A stretch of 64,000 nucleotides of DNA from Tubiluchus corallicola (GCA_030141605.1 JAQGDQ010000178.1:1-64000); one strand, 5' to 3'; counted from the first letter of the stretch, positions 39,255 to 52,481 are shown. Made by a program: numbers and translations. Notes: generated by a model not told the origin, from the sequence alone.

Positions 39255-39310
39255 CATGTGACCCACACGCGTCACGTGACCTGCGACAGTTTTGTCTGTA
39301 ACTGAGCGTT
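39255..39310 (+). promoter_or_regulatory. Second promoter-like spot: CGCGTCACGTGAC
   Basis: GTCACGTGAC, a perfect palindromic E-box (CLEAR/USF type), at 39271-39280 inside CGCGTCACGTGA, the same 12-mer as at 27563-27574. TTTAATAAAAAC lies about 30 bases downstream. Donor-like GAGAG|GTAATT and GAAT|GTAAGT follow within 300 bases. The regulatory role is inferred. Confidence 0.28.
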
Positions 39311-41502
39311 TAATAAAAACGTGCAGTGATAGAATTCCTTGTTAGAGAGGTAATTTTAGCTGTCTTCCTCGCGAAGTAATGACAGAGCTATGCGCTCCGG
39401 CAAACTAAGGGGGAAGTTTTAATTAGTGAAGGACGGATGGAAAAATTTTAATCAGCCATAAGGACTGGTTTGGCTTCTTTGTCTGTGAAGTTGTAATTAA
39501 ACTTTTACTTCGGTTACCTGCTGAGAGGCATCAAATTAGTCTTAGCTGTGAATGTAAGTGAAATGGGGAAAGGTGAATAACAGTGTGCAAATCTTTCAGT
39601 GTGAGTCAATGGATTGAAAATCAGTGAAAACTCTAATACGTTCAGCTTCTGTCGATTTTGTTGTATGAGCTATTCGAGCGTTGGGTTCTACGCACCCACA
39701 GGAGTTTATACAGTATGACTGAAACCGCATAGACCTCGTCATGAGGTGCAGAAATTGGGGCGTTAAGCCTGTTCACACAGGTTCCTGGCCACTGTGATGT
39801 ATTAACTATGTGTATGAGTATAACCTTTCTGGTGGAAACGGATTTTAATTTGCATGTATGTATGTATTGAGAGACTGATAACTTTTGAAATTAAGCAAGT
39901 AAAGTTCTTATTTTGGTACTTTGGTTGCGTATATACGTTTAATCCATACTTGCAAGGAGTTATTTTTGGCGCTGTCTTGAAAACAGCAAATACTCTACAC
40001 TTTTGTTTAACTGCTTTGAACATCACTTGCTTCAGGGTTGCATTTTTCTTATCCTCTGGTACAAATTATTTGAGAATCGAAACTCGTTTTGTAAACTACA
40101 AAATATAGCAAGACCAGTTTTCCGATTTCCCGATACTAAGCGAATGTAGCATTCCAAATGATGAATTTTAATGATATCAGAAATAAAATACAAGTAGTCG
40201 TGTCTTTAGGGCAGTAACTTCTTTCTTTTTTTCGATAGATTCATGCATAATTGCATATTCCGTCCTTGAGGTGCCTTTGCTGCTTTTACATTTCGTATAT
40301 ACTCCTGTGGCTGGAACTTCTCCGTTAAAAAGATGCATACTCGTGAGACATTTGCTTGTAATTTGAAATTTGTTAGTAATTAGCAGTGCAACCTTGTGTT
40401 GATTGTTATATACCTACGGCGTCACAGAAGATATCCCATATTGACTTATGCGGTAATATGTTGCTGGTGACTTGGTGATTGGAAGTTTGGAGCGACACTG
40501 GTATCCTATTCAGTTTTTGTTATGACCAACAGTAATATCACCTAGTCACCATAGAAGTTTAATAGTTTTCTTAATTTTAGTTTGGTATTTAATTATTTTT
40601 GGTAAATCTAGAAGTAAAATGAATTATACAAGGTATTTTTACAGACATAAGAACATTTGTAGTTAAAGTTGTGTTGTTTTTAACTGCAAAGATATTTTTT
40701 ACTTTTATTATATCACGGCTGAATTACTTTAAATTTTGACAAACTTTTCGTCAGGATGGGAATTTTTTTAATATTCTGCAGTGTATTTACTGTAAACTTG
40801 TTTATAAACTTTGTACATTTGTTTTGAATTCACATAAAAACGTTAAATTTATAGTGAAAGCTGAGAAAGTAGACTTGATAACAAACACTTCTTGGATTCT
40901 TCTTGTGAACAAACGCTTTTCGCAACACTTTGAAACTCAAACTAATTTATTTTCGGCAAAGCAAAACTTTCCCCAGTTGATTTCTACTCCTTGTGCATCT
41001 GAATTTATATTCTATTCCCATTTGGCCCCATTATCACTATAAATTTTGATACGCGGCTTTTAGCATTTTAGACTTTTTTGCCTGCCACAGTCTGTTGCGA
41101 ATCTTTATGATCAAACACAAACCGCTTTCCAAGGCTGAAGTATCAATAATGCAGTTTGGAAAGATGCGTGCAAAAATTCTACCGGGTTTTTCTGCGCATA
41201 TACGAGTCATTTGTCCAATTTGTTTCTGTAGCAGCGCTTAAAAGCTTCCTTGTAATTGCCAAGAAGAAAGGCAAACTTACAAAAATTGTAAAATTGCCCC
41301 TGCAGTTTATATAGCGATACAAAATTAGTAATAACGCAGACGGAGGCACATCAAAGTTGTACTCTGTTTCTTCTGTTGATGACGTCACCGTGTCCCTGAC
41401 ACAAAAATGGTTACTTGTTGGTTCCATTGCGTTAGTTATGTTTCTTTTTGCCTGTGACGAAACTAAAGCAAAGTTATGTCAAAATTTCTGAAAAGTACAA
41501 GA

Positions 41503-41552
41503 GTTGTATGGTAACGATGTAACCTGAATTGTTACCATAGTTACCATACAAC
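41503..41552. repeat. 13-bp perfect inverted repeat (hairpin)
   Basis: GTTGTATGGTAAC at 41503-41515 and GTTACCATACAAC at 41540-41552, with a 24-base loop that itself contains GTAAC/GTTAC. No T-run follows. Purpose unknown. Confidence 0.6.
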
Positions 41553-43319
41553 CGTGCTAGATTGCTACAGTGTTCAGAAACTAGCTGCATACATAATACA
41601 TCTAACTGTATCAGATTTCGTTTATAATTTATGTGCCTGACTGTCATTATCTGAAACTTTACTTTGACAATTCAGCAATGGCACGAGAGCTCGTAAAACT
41701 TATACATAGGTGATGTTGAGCTTGTGATTACACGTGGGAGGTAACAAGTCACTAAAACTGCAGTTTGCGTGCCGTAGTTATGTAAAAGTGCTTCTCAGTC
41801 CAACGATGAATTATTAAATAATTCTGGCTGAGCTGGTATTGGTGATGTGCAATGTGTGTGGAAACACGACCTCTTTTCAAATCTGCTAACAATGTACAGC
41901 GTGCTTTCTTAATGGACTGCACTAGAGTAAGACATTCTTTTTAAAGAACTGTTTATTTGTCTGCGAACGCCAGTGTTGACGTTGTCTGTTCTCTTACCGG
42001 GCTTCTGGGGCGACCTTGCTACACGTAGAAACGGTTGCTATTTGCGGCATCCATTGGCTTTTTGGTTAGTAACAATACGCTTACCGATGCTTGAGTGTAT
42101 AGTCCGAACTATTTTTACTGCTGCAACCTATTTAAAGCACACCACGAAGATTTTTCGTTGCATGGGTTTAGCTGTAAAGTTGTTTTAAGTCTGACATTCT
42201 GTTAAGTTGTTTTAAGTCTTCTGCTAGGCCAAAGTTAGGCTTATTTCAATGTTCACGAAAAGTATTAGAAGGATTTAGAAATAACACTGCAATAAGCACC
42301 TCGTGTAATTAGTAAAATCACTTTAAAGTCACGGTCACTTCATGTTTGGGCGCTCCCATCTTCATCGTCCGGAAGATTTGTAGCTCACTGTTCAATCTTC
42401 GTCAAAAGTACAATAAGTTTTTACAAAAAAATGGGTAGCTAATTCAAGCTGCAGAGGTTTGAATTCATTTAAGCGTGCGGTTACGGAAAGCCACGATGCT
42501 CTTACGAAAAGTCACGAAGTCCCCTGTTTCGTCATAATTTTTAAGTGAATGGCGGCAACCGTTACACCTAAAAATTTCTATTCAGTGGTAATATATTTTA
42601 AATTTATGCTTTATAGATAATTTTCTGCAATTTTTTTTGCTATATTTTTCTAAGTTTAAGTGATAACAGTAAAATAAACCCAATATATCGAGTGAGTTAT
42701 TCTTTCCGTTAACAAAAGTCGCCAATCACTGCAACTCAAAATTTTAACGTAGAGAAATGATTTCTTTTTATAAACAGCGTTTTCTCCAACCATATTTTCT
42801 TTCCAAATAATCCTTTTTACGAATCTTTCATTGTAGAATGAATGGAAGATGACTAGCAAAATCTAATAAATGACTTCTTATTGAATTTGGGAGATAATCA
42901 TGTGCGTTTTAGTATGAAAAATGACTTTTTATTCACAGCGCAAGGCAGCCTGACTATACTACATGATCAGCAGCTTCAAGATTTTATCAACAAAATTCTT
43001 TTTTCTCGGTCCTCATCATTTGTCCTTTTCTAAGCAGCAGCATACCCAGTAGCTGAACTTTGCTATTTTTGGCAAGCCTGGCTGATGATCTGTATTGCTT
43101 CTCCATGGCTGTTACTCGGCACCCCTACTGTGAACTTTCCAAATGTTCTAGATTCTCGCAAACAACCTCGTATACTGAGCGAAGCCATGGCTTACTTTTC
43201 TGTGCTAAATCTGCTGTATGCCCAAGGCTAATAAATTAGTCATGAATGGGAACTTTTGAAATTGATTCTTTAGAGCTATGGCCTAGTCACCTTCAACTCT
43301 ACACTTTATAACAGTAGAC

Positions 43320-43696
43320 CAGTGTTTCCCAAACATTTCCAGTAGAGTTCCCTTTCAGTAGTACCAAACCTACCATACCCCCACCTTTATAAGCCTTCTG
43401 AAAACGTACCACTTTGTAATACGGGTAAAAAATGGGTGCAAAACACCGAACCCAACTATCAGACTACTTTGTCATTCTTGTGTATCTTCCATTAGCGCTG
43501 AGGGATATGTCATTATACCTGTTTTAAAGACAGCGAGAGGCTTCGTACGAAACGATAAACAACAATGGCTGATGCACCCACAATGCACTAGCGGTCCGCG
43601 CATGCGTTTAGGCCAGCGTCGAGACTGAAAATTCAGCCCCGTTCCGGCGAGCTGAATGTACCCGCCAGCTCATGACCCACAGTTTGGGAACCACTG
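43320..43696. mobile_element. hAT-like nonautonomous element (MITE)
   Basis: The ends CAGTGTTTCCCAAAC (43320-43334) and GTTTGGGAACCACTG (43682-43696) are inverted repeats with one mismatch. They match the CAGTGGTTCCCAAAC terminus typical of hAT elements. The interior (about 350 bp) has no transposase. I could not see a clean 8-bp target duplication, so it is old. Confidence 0.7.
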
Positions 43697-44973
43697 CTTT
43701 CAGACGCCTGTATGGAGTTGCTTGTGTTAATATTTAACGCCTTTAGAATTCGATCGATTTTAGCGCTAGAATTTTCCGAGATATTTGCTTAACGCGAGGT
43801 GTTTGTTGTCAGGATGCCTCGCACCTTTATTTATGTCATAATGTCATTGATTTTTTCCTTGCGAGAGTAAATTTGTTTCTAACACTATACGTGATGCTGT
43901 ACTGCCTGTGTTTTCTTAAACCACAGACATCGTTGCTGTTTTAAGGATGTTTTAGATTGAAAAACTTTTAGAAATTTCTGTTACTACCTTCTAAACAGGA
44001 GTAACTCAAAGCGTAGTAGTGAGCATTTCTTACTAGGTGCCGATACTGATTTTGTTTGTGTTTCATTAGCTGTCACCTTTTGGCGAGTACTTAACACTAC
44101 TTATGAATTATTGACTACCGTCTAGGTTTAATTTGGTTTCTCTGTAGTCAATTGTGTGACTCAGTCTCTGCGGCTTCAGTAGCCAAGTGCACTTCAGACT
44201 GAAGGTCACCGTGATTAGAATTAAAAGTTCAGATTTTCAGCTTCCTTCGTAATCTGTATGTTTATCCTATTTGGTTTATGATTTGCTTTTCTGCCAGCAT
44301 TATTGAAGATGGCCTAAGTTACATGTGCTGCGAATTATCTTCTTTTCTAAATGCTATTTGAGCAATAGCATTTTTCAAATAGCACACGTTAATTGATACA
44401 ACAATGCTTCGATTTCTTAAAGCATTTTCCATTGTTCTTTGTCCCATTGTGTAGAAAGATCTAAGGAACATTTTGAATTGTTTGAAGATTTTTACCAGTA
44501 AGAACTTATAATAATAATTATGGAAGCACTGAAAACGTGAAATTTCTTAAATTTGGTTGTCAGTCATGTGTGATTATGACAAAGCAGTGCGTTGCTTCGT
44601 TTATCACAAAGGGAGTGTATTATATCAATGGCCATAATGCTATGATGATGCTTAGACACTAGACAGATCAGGATATAATTCATTCAGTAATGGCGGTAGG
44701 TTTTGCTGTATTAAAACCTTTTTTGCCTTTCATTGAAATCATTTTCTGTTGTAGCATTCCTTCATCAAGTGCCAAGTATAGTTTCATCAAGTACAGTGCA
44801 TTGTGCCACAGGTGTAGTCAATGTGAATGATTTGCGATTCACTTAGTCTTAATGTGATAAAACAAATGTCTTTTCCTGTTTATCAGCAGTAGTGTGATAA
44901 GATGAATCTCTGTTCTGTTTCTGTGAGTTCTGGTTTCTAACGAAACTGAAATAAAACCTGCGATCACAACAAA

Positions 44974-45910
44974 ATGGATGCTCAAGAAAAGACAGAGGAT
45001 GGCGAGGGCCTGAAAACAGGCACAGGTGATGCGAAGTTATTAATTGAATTGGCTTTATCAAAAAATGAAGACGTTCAAAATGATGACAAGACACCCACGA
45101 CTGAAACGCACATTGCAGAAACTAAGCTAGAAGAGCCTAAGTCTAAAAAGGTGTCCATAGCTCAAGACAATGAAGTTACGAAGAAAGGTGTTGGTAAAGA
45201 CAATACCGGGTCTAATGGAAATAAAGATAAGCTAGCACATGTTGAGGAAGCGGAACATCACGTGCAGACAAAGTGTGACAAAAAGAAAGAAAACAAAACA
45301 AAGAAGCACGATAATAACAGTGGGAAAGACAATCACCATCACGACGATGGCAAACACTGGCACCTTCCACATTTGCCGAAGCTTCATTTATTTGGCCATC
45401 ACAAGAATGGCCACAGTGAGCATAAACCACACCCGGACACACCCGACAGTGATACAGATTCAATTAAGACAATCACATCTCAACCACAGTTGCATGAAAG
45501 TGAAAATGGTAAGGGTGCCACACAGCCAAAATCTAGTTCCACCCCTACTATGTCTGGAAATCCGACGCTTTCTCCATCTAGTGGATCAGTCAGTTCAACA
45601 TCCTCGCGAGATCATCCCACTCGATCCATCTTGAAAACATCAACGAATAACGTGCCATTGCTGCACCATACTCCAGTCCCAGCTAATCCCATCTTGCCAA
45701 TGTCAGCTCGAATAGCCCATCAGTCTTTGCTGCCATCCAACTCTGGCGAAAGCTTGTCCGACTTGCCGGAAAAGGTGTGCGAACATGCCCGGAAGGGCTT
45801 TAAGCTCAGTGTCTACAATGTAAAAGGGGCACAACGTCGTCGGTCCCTTCCTTTCAATGTGCAAGAGCCAAATCGAAAGATCAGTGTTAGCTCGGTATCT
45901 TCGACAACAT
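44974..45910 (+). CDS. AHCYL1: Alternative first coding exon 5 (312 codons), long His-rich AHCYL N-terminus
   Basis: ATG in a good context (AAAATGG) opens 312 codons ending RKISVSSVSSTT and a split codon at CAT|GTAAGT, phase 1. This fits the acceptor at 47820 exactly and skips exon 20958. The peptide is disordered and charged: acidic/Lys-rich (1-110), His-rich (112-153, 13 His, e.g. HHHDDGKHWHLPHLPKLHLF), Ser/Pro/Thr-rich (155-215), a canonical PP1 SILK motif (RSILK, 217-221) and a basic C-end (RRRSLPF, 288-294). Ser304 lies in RKIS and starts an every-third-serine ladder (304, 307, 310, 313), mirroring the exon it replaces. A pyrimidine tract and TTTATCAG at 44886 suggest the exon begins near 44887 after a 5' UTR intron. 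Total isoform 769 aa. Vertebrate AHCYL2 also has a long variable N-terminus, though I see no direct sequence match to it. Confidence 0.85.
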
Positions 45911-47819
45911 GTAAGTATGATACGTTCACATGCAATGTTTGACATTGTGTTTTCATTTATCTTATACCAACTATGGTTCAAATTTTTTTTACTAATTTTT
46001 TAACAATTTATGTTTTTCGGCATGGCACGGTTCCATCATCAGTGAAAGCCCGTAATTGAAGAATAATATGAAAAAACTATGTTAGAGATTGCAAAATAGT
46101 TGAAAAGTATCTAACAAAATCTTAGTGTTAAATAATAAGTTTTTAACTAAAGTTGTTTATACTAGTGTTGTTTAATATTAACTATTTGCTAAGTTTCAGC
46201 TAGTTTCTTTTCTCCATGAGTTGCCTTAAACATTTTTTCTCATTTTATTTCATAATCTTAGGCTTTCACTAATAGATGGGAATGGTGTCATTCTGAAACT
46301 TATGAAACATTTTAATAAAAAATTCTAACCTAGATGCAAAATACCAGCGTTGATTGAAGAAATGTGGTTAAACGTAAATAAATTATGTATCTTGAAAATA
46401 GTTTTCATTGTGATCAATACATTATCTTCTTGCCAGTTACTGTGGAGGGCCTCCATATTTACATGGCATCTCACTGTGTACACAGCATTCCCATTTATTC
46501 TCCATGTATAAACATAGCCACTAATCAGCGTGCTTTTGTGTGCTGGATAAACTGTGATTTAAAGCACATGACAGGGTCCACAGCTTGATTTGGGTATAGC
46601 TTATAATTAAAAGAATTGAATTAGTTGTTTCCATCTGTGCTTGAAGTGGATGTAGTTGATGAAACATGGCTGAATGTTCCTAGCTGAGTTTAGTATATTA
46701 ACGTGGATGTTTTGGTCCAAGAGCAAGATACAAAAGCCATGAGAGAAGCTGTAACACCTCGTAAGTACTGCATCAAATAAAGATGTAGGAATCATCTTTA
46801 GACTCATCAGACATTGATTTATACTTATTATGTTGAGATTTGTGGTAAAATGATCTTCTAAGATGAGACGCTGAGCTGGTAGATGCAGAGGTGTGTTATC
46901 CTTCGATGTGTTCCTTCTTAACAAGATAATTAACTGGAACCAAAAGAGTATAGTAGATGAAATCGCCCAAAAATGATTTCCTTGGCATTTGCCTATCTAT
47001 TTACAGTCATGCCTACTAATGCCTAACTACAGCTGCAAATACCTATAGTGACAGTTTGGCCGTTCCCCTCTGTTCTGTAACACTGTCCAGTGTCCAGTGA
47101 CATATACTGTGATATTAGTGCAATCTGTACTTTTTCCGTGATGTAGTAGCCTATTCCCTTTTTAAATTCCCCTAAAATACAATATTGTCCTTATACGTAT
47201 TTTGGTTGGCCTTCTGCTTGTTTCAGGACTTGTAAATTAAATATTTTCTGCTTGCTCTCACAATTCAATTCTATATCTCTTGAGAAAATTTCATTAGTTT
47301 ATCTCATTTCGCTATGAAATAAACCCAAAAAATGCAATTCCTTGTACAACTGGAACATGCTTTTTGTGCCCAGTTATTTCACAAATTGAATTTTAATCAT
47401 TTCGCCTCGTCATCTTGCGTGGACCCATTCGCCTTTTAATTGTAATCCAGTTTTGAGCAGAAACCGAGACTGGTACATATTGCATCATAGATTACCACAC
47501 CTGAACATTTGAAATTTATAACATTACGAGTACATTGTAGGGGTAGCTAGTTTTCATCATTCCGAATTAACTTAACTTCAAAAAAACTTCTTTCAGTTTC
47601 ATAAACTTTTCTTCTAGTTTCGTAATCATTTGCACATAATTCATTAGAAAGTTGAGCGTAAAAATTATGTATGTATTAGTACTTTGCATACTTAATATAT
47701 TTTGTTTACTCGAAATTTCCAGCATTTTTGCTTTCCCCAAAACAAGTTTTGCTGTCGGGGGAGTTCATGATGTCTATCCTTGTTGATTAGTCGATTACCA
47801 CGGTTTCTTTCTTTTTCAG
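45911..47819 (+). other. Intron between first exon 5 and the common exons
   Basis: AT-rich, no gene seen. It ends in TTTCTTTCTTTTTCAG, a strong acceptor. Reading through the donor would add about ten codons before a stop. Confidence 0.7.
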
Positions 47820-47878
47820 CATCCTATACCGGAAGCTCGTCCGATGAAGATGATCAGCATCCACGGGAAAAACAACAG
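47820..47878 (+). CDS. AHCYL1: Common exon: acidic end of IRBIT tail (SYTGSSSDEDD)
   Basis: Encodes SYTGSSSDEDDQHPREKQQ, phase 1 in and phase 0 out (CAG|GTAAAG). It aligns with vertebrate IRBIT SYTDSSDDEVSPREKQQ. It completes the phospho-ladder begun in exon 20958 or exon 44974; the first codon is Ala after the former and Ser after the latter. This is the point where all isoforms converge. Confidence 0.93.
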
Positions 47879-49639
<1,761 letters not shown>

Positions 49640-50689
49640 TAGTAGTGAGCGATAATCACTTCCATGTTAACAAAAAGCACCTCCCACATAAATGTCATCA
49701 GAGAAAGGACAGTTGCGTCATGCCTTTGTATGAGTTGCCGTGTTTGATGAGTTACTGCCTGTAAATTATCAAACTGTTGCGCACGTCAAATATGTTGGCT
49801 TGGCCTAGTTGTGAAAAAGCCTTAACTACTTCAACATTAGTAGCTGCTAGAATGATGACTCTTTGTCAACTTTTGTCCATTCAACATTAGGTTCATGGCA
49901 CAGTCACATGTCATCTTGATCTTCTAGCTTTATTCTAAATATTTTTTCACTTTTTTTGCATTTGTATCGTTAAAGGATATAGACCTGTGATTTTTGTTTT
50001 TTGGCAAAAATGTTACCACTGTACGTCGGCAAAAATCGAGCATAAAAGCCGTTAGAGGTGTTGCAACGTTTTGTTAAATACTTTTTGGCATTTCAACTGA
50101 TCATAGATTCAAATGTGCAGTGTTACTGCCATATGTACTCAGACCATAACAACAACGCAAACTAAAAGTCAAAATTAGAAGTCAAATGAATAAAGACTGA
50201 AAGAGCCTTTCCATTTAAAAAAATGGAGATTGCTTGCTCTCCAAATTATTACTGGCCAGCAGTGGTCATATTAAAACATAATATTCAAGGCGTACACAAA
50301 CACAGGAATTAAGGTTCGTTTGCAGGGCAAAATACCTCACATTGCTAATCACAGTGTGTAAACCTGTCATCACACTAGTTTGGTTTGCATAATACAGTAC
50401 TTGTAACTCAGTTATGATCATAGCGACTGTATTGACTGACCAGAATGCAAGGACTGCAACCGTTAGTGCATATAGGCTGGGTTTCTCATAGTTTTCAATT
50501 TTTATCCATTCAGTAACGTGTCATGTGACGCTAACTAATTATGTGTTAAAATGATAAATAGTTAGTAATGCTGTCAGAAATGAAATATGCTTACAAGTGC
50601 AAGTTGGACACTAAAATAGTGCAACTATAGTACATGAACATTTCCAAAAATAATATGCATGCATGCTCACGTGTGTGTGTTATAGATTA

Positions 50690-52300
50690 TTAAAGGTCAG
50701 ATGTAAGGTGAAAACAAGTTTTGTTTAATTAAGAAAGCTAACCTTAATTAGTTTTATTAAATTTCATGGCTTCTTTCCTAATAAAATTGGGCTTCGGAGT
50801 TGTATTTTCCCCACAAAGCACTATGTTCAGTTTTGCTCGTGAAATTTTGCAACATTGCAAAGCTAAACAAATGTGCTGACAACGACTTTGTTGCATACTG
50901 GGTTACTTCTTTGATGCTGAATTTGTAAACAATGCTACAAAGTGAAACATGTCATTCTGCTGCGCTTTTTACCCATTTACAAACCTGAAAGGGCTTTTTT
51001 TGAACTCCCAGAAAGAGCTTTTTTAAACTCCCAGTTTTCAATAAACCTAAATTGTTTGAACTAAGACACTGACCACAGTAAGGTTATGTCTCTGGACTCT
51101 GCTACAATAACCCGTGTGCACTACAGCATACGAAATGTGACTCATGATAAGCAAATGCTACCATAGTAAGGACTGAATTTTGTGGAGACATTTAAATGAA
51201 TGAAACGTGTGAAGTTAACTTCCAGATTTTCTGTGGAGCTGACAGCTTCGCACCTGATTCCTCTTATATAGGTTTTACATGTCAAATGTAGACCTGCGTT
51301 AACTCAAATGTAGATTTAGGTAATTCAAATGTGTCTTGGTAACTCAAATGTAGACTTAGGTAGTTCAAATGTGTTAACAATGGTTTTCAAGAAATCTTAA
51401 GCATTTTTGGTAAGTCAAATGTAGACACATGTCAAGTTAAACGTGACATTGGTATCTCAAATGTGGATAGGTGGTAAAGTTTAAGAATGTTAAATTTAAT
51501 CTCCTTTAATCTTAATTTAATAATTACTGTGAAAATAATAACTTTATAGGTCTACTAATAGTTCACTAATATTTTGTAAACTTTACATACCATTGGAACT
51601 GTTAGAGAAAACAATACATTCTTAAAATAAACAATGTTTCTTGAGAGAAACTAATTCATTAATGCAGTGCTAATGCATTACTTAAAAAACTAATTAGTGG
51701 TTCTGTTCATTGGGAAGGGATAAACAACACATTTTTCAAAGTTATGAAAGTGGTGATGACTATCTTTGGTTTTTCTTTTTGTAATTTGCAATTAAATGAG
51801 TTAATTACGTATTTATTCAAAGTAATGCATCTACATTTGACTTACCTAAGTCACATTTGAGTTACCAAAACTCATTCGAAATTCCTATGTCTACATTTGA
51901 CTTACCTAAGTCACATTTGAGTTACCAAAGCACATTCGAAATTCCTATGTCTACATTTGACTTGCCTAAGTCACATTTGAGTTACCAAAGCACATTCGAA
52001 ATTCCTATGTCTACATTTAACTTACCTAAGTCACATTTGAGTTACCAAAACTCATTCGAATTTCCTATGTCTACATTTGACTTACCTAAGTCACATTTGA
52101 GTTACCAAAGCACATTCGAAATTCCTATGTCTACATTTGACTTACCTAAGTCACATTTGAACTTTCCTGTGTCTACATTTGACGTGTAAAATCTGTATAA
52201 ACTACCAAGAAAAAGTTACAAATACCGGAAAATCTTAGTTAGAGCATTTTCTTTTTGTTTTTGTGTAAAACTATAACTTCGTAAAGTATGTTGTATTTGA
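50690..52300 (+). repeat. Dispersed repeat copy 1, interrupted
   Basis: Parts 50690-50960 and 52195-52300 match 57660-57925 and 58115-58235. Shared strings include AAATTTCATGG, TTCAGTTTTGCTCGTGAAA, GATGCTGAATTTGTAAAC and AATCTTAGTTAGAGCATTT. The middle parts are less alike. Orientation is the same in both copies. The family is not recognised. Confidence 0.75.
51273..52191. mobile_element. Nonautonomous inverted-repeat element with subterminal satellite arrays
   Basis: Ends TTTTACATGTCAAATGTAGA and (other strand) TTTTACACGTCAAATGTAGA are 20/21 identical. Inside the left end are loose repeats of TCAAATGTAGACTTAGGTA (51280-51475). Inside the right end is an inverted, expanded array (51831-52190) of a 60-bp unit built from CTACATTTGACTTACCTAAG and CACATTTGAGTTACCAAAG, about six units. 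Between them are some 350 bases of plain AT-rich DNA. The paralogous repeat at 57.66-58.24 kb lacks this segment, marking it as an insertion. Candidate target duplication TATA, not certain. The array leaves an open frame in + that is not a gene. Confidence 0.75.
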
Positions 52301-52380
52301 CGTTTAAACACAGTTTGCCGAAATTAGTAGTTAGTTCGAATCACTTCAATGGTTGGTGCATAAGTACTTTTTTATTGCAG

Positions 52381-52481
52381 AAATGCCAGGTATCATGGCT
52401 TTACGAAAACGAGCAGAGAAGGACAAGCCACTGGAGGGTTGCAAAGTGGTCGGTTGCACTCACATTACTGCCCAAACAGCT
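52381..52481 (+). CDS. AHCYL1: Common exon: KVVGCTHITAQTA segment
   Basis: Encodes (E)MPGIMALRKRAEKDKPL then EGCKVVGCTHITAQTA, phase 1 in and phase 0 out (GCT|GTGAGT). The HITAQTA string is diagnostic: true AHCY has HMTVETA, and the Glu-to-Gln change in this substrate-site loop is typical of AHCYL proteins. Residues 362-395 of the 769-aa form. Confidence 0.96.

Larger units (their letters stand above)
21043..44973 (+). other. Large (about 24 kb) intron upstream of first exon 5
   Basis: No coding exon recognised. Contents listed separately: a repeat with CCCGGGCTTGGGACCGGCAC (24.6-24.85 kb), a GC-rich patch with ETS-like sites (25.93 kb), two promoter-like spots (27.55 and 39.27 kb), a 58-bp-type degenerate array (32 kb), a CT/CTCTGT microsatellite (33.55 kb), a small MITE around TTAGGG repeats (34.1 kb), a 62-bp duplication (35.7 kb), possible LINE tails (36.2 and 37.27 kb), a 30-bp array (38.5 kb), a 13-bp hairpin (41.5 kb) and a hAT-like MITE (43.3 kb). 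Two minus-strand open frames at 23020-23611 match nothing I recognise. For first exon 5 transcripts, part of this is 5' flank. Confidence 0.6.

Noticed and set aside
51857-52189. 110-codon + frame with a 20-residue repeat (SYQ.SFE.PMSTFDLPKSHL)
   Set aside because: The 60-bp satellite unit stays open by chance of length; it lies within an intron inside an inverted-repeat element.
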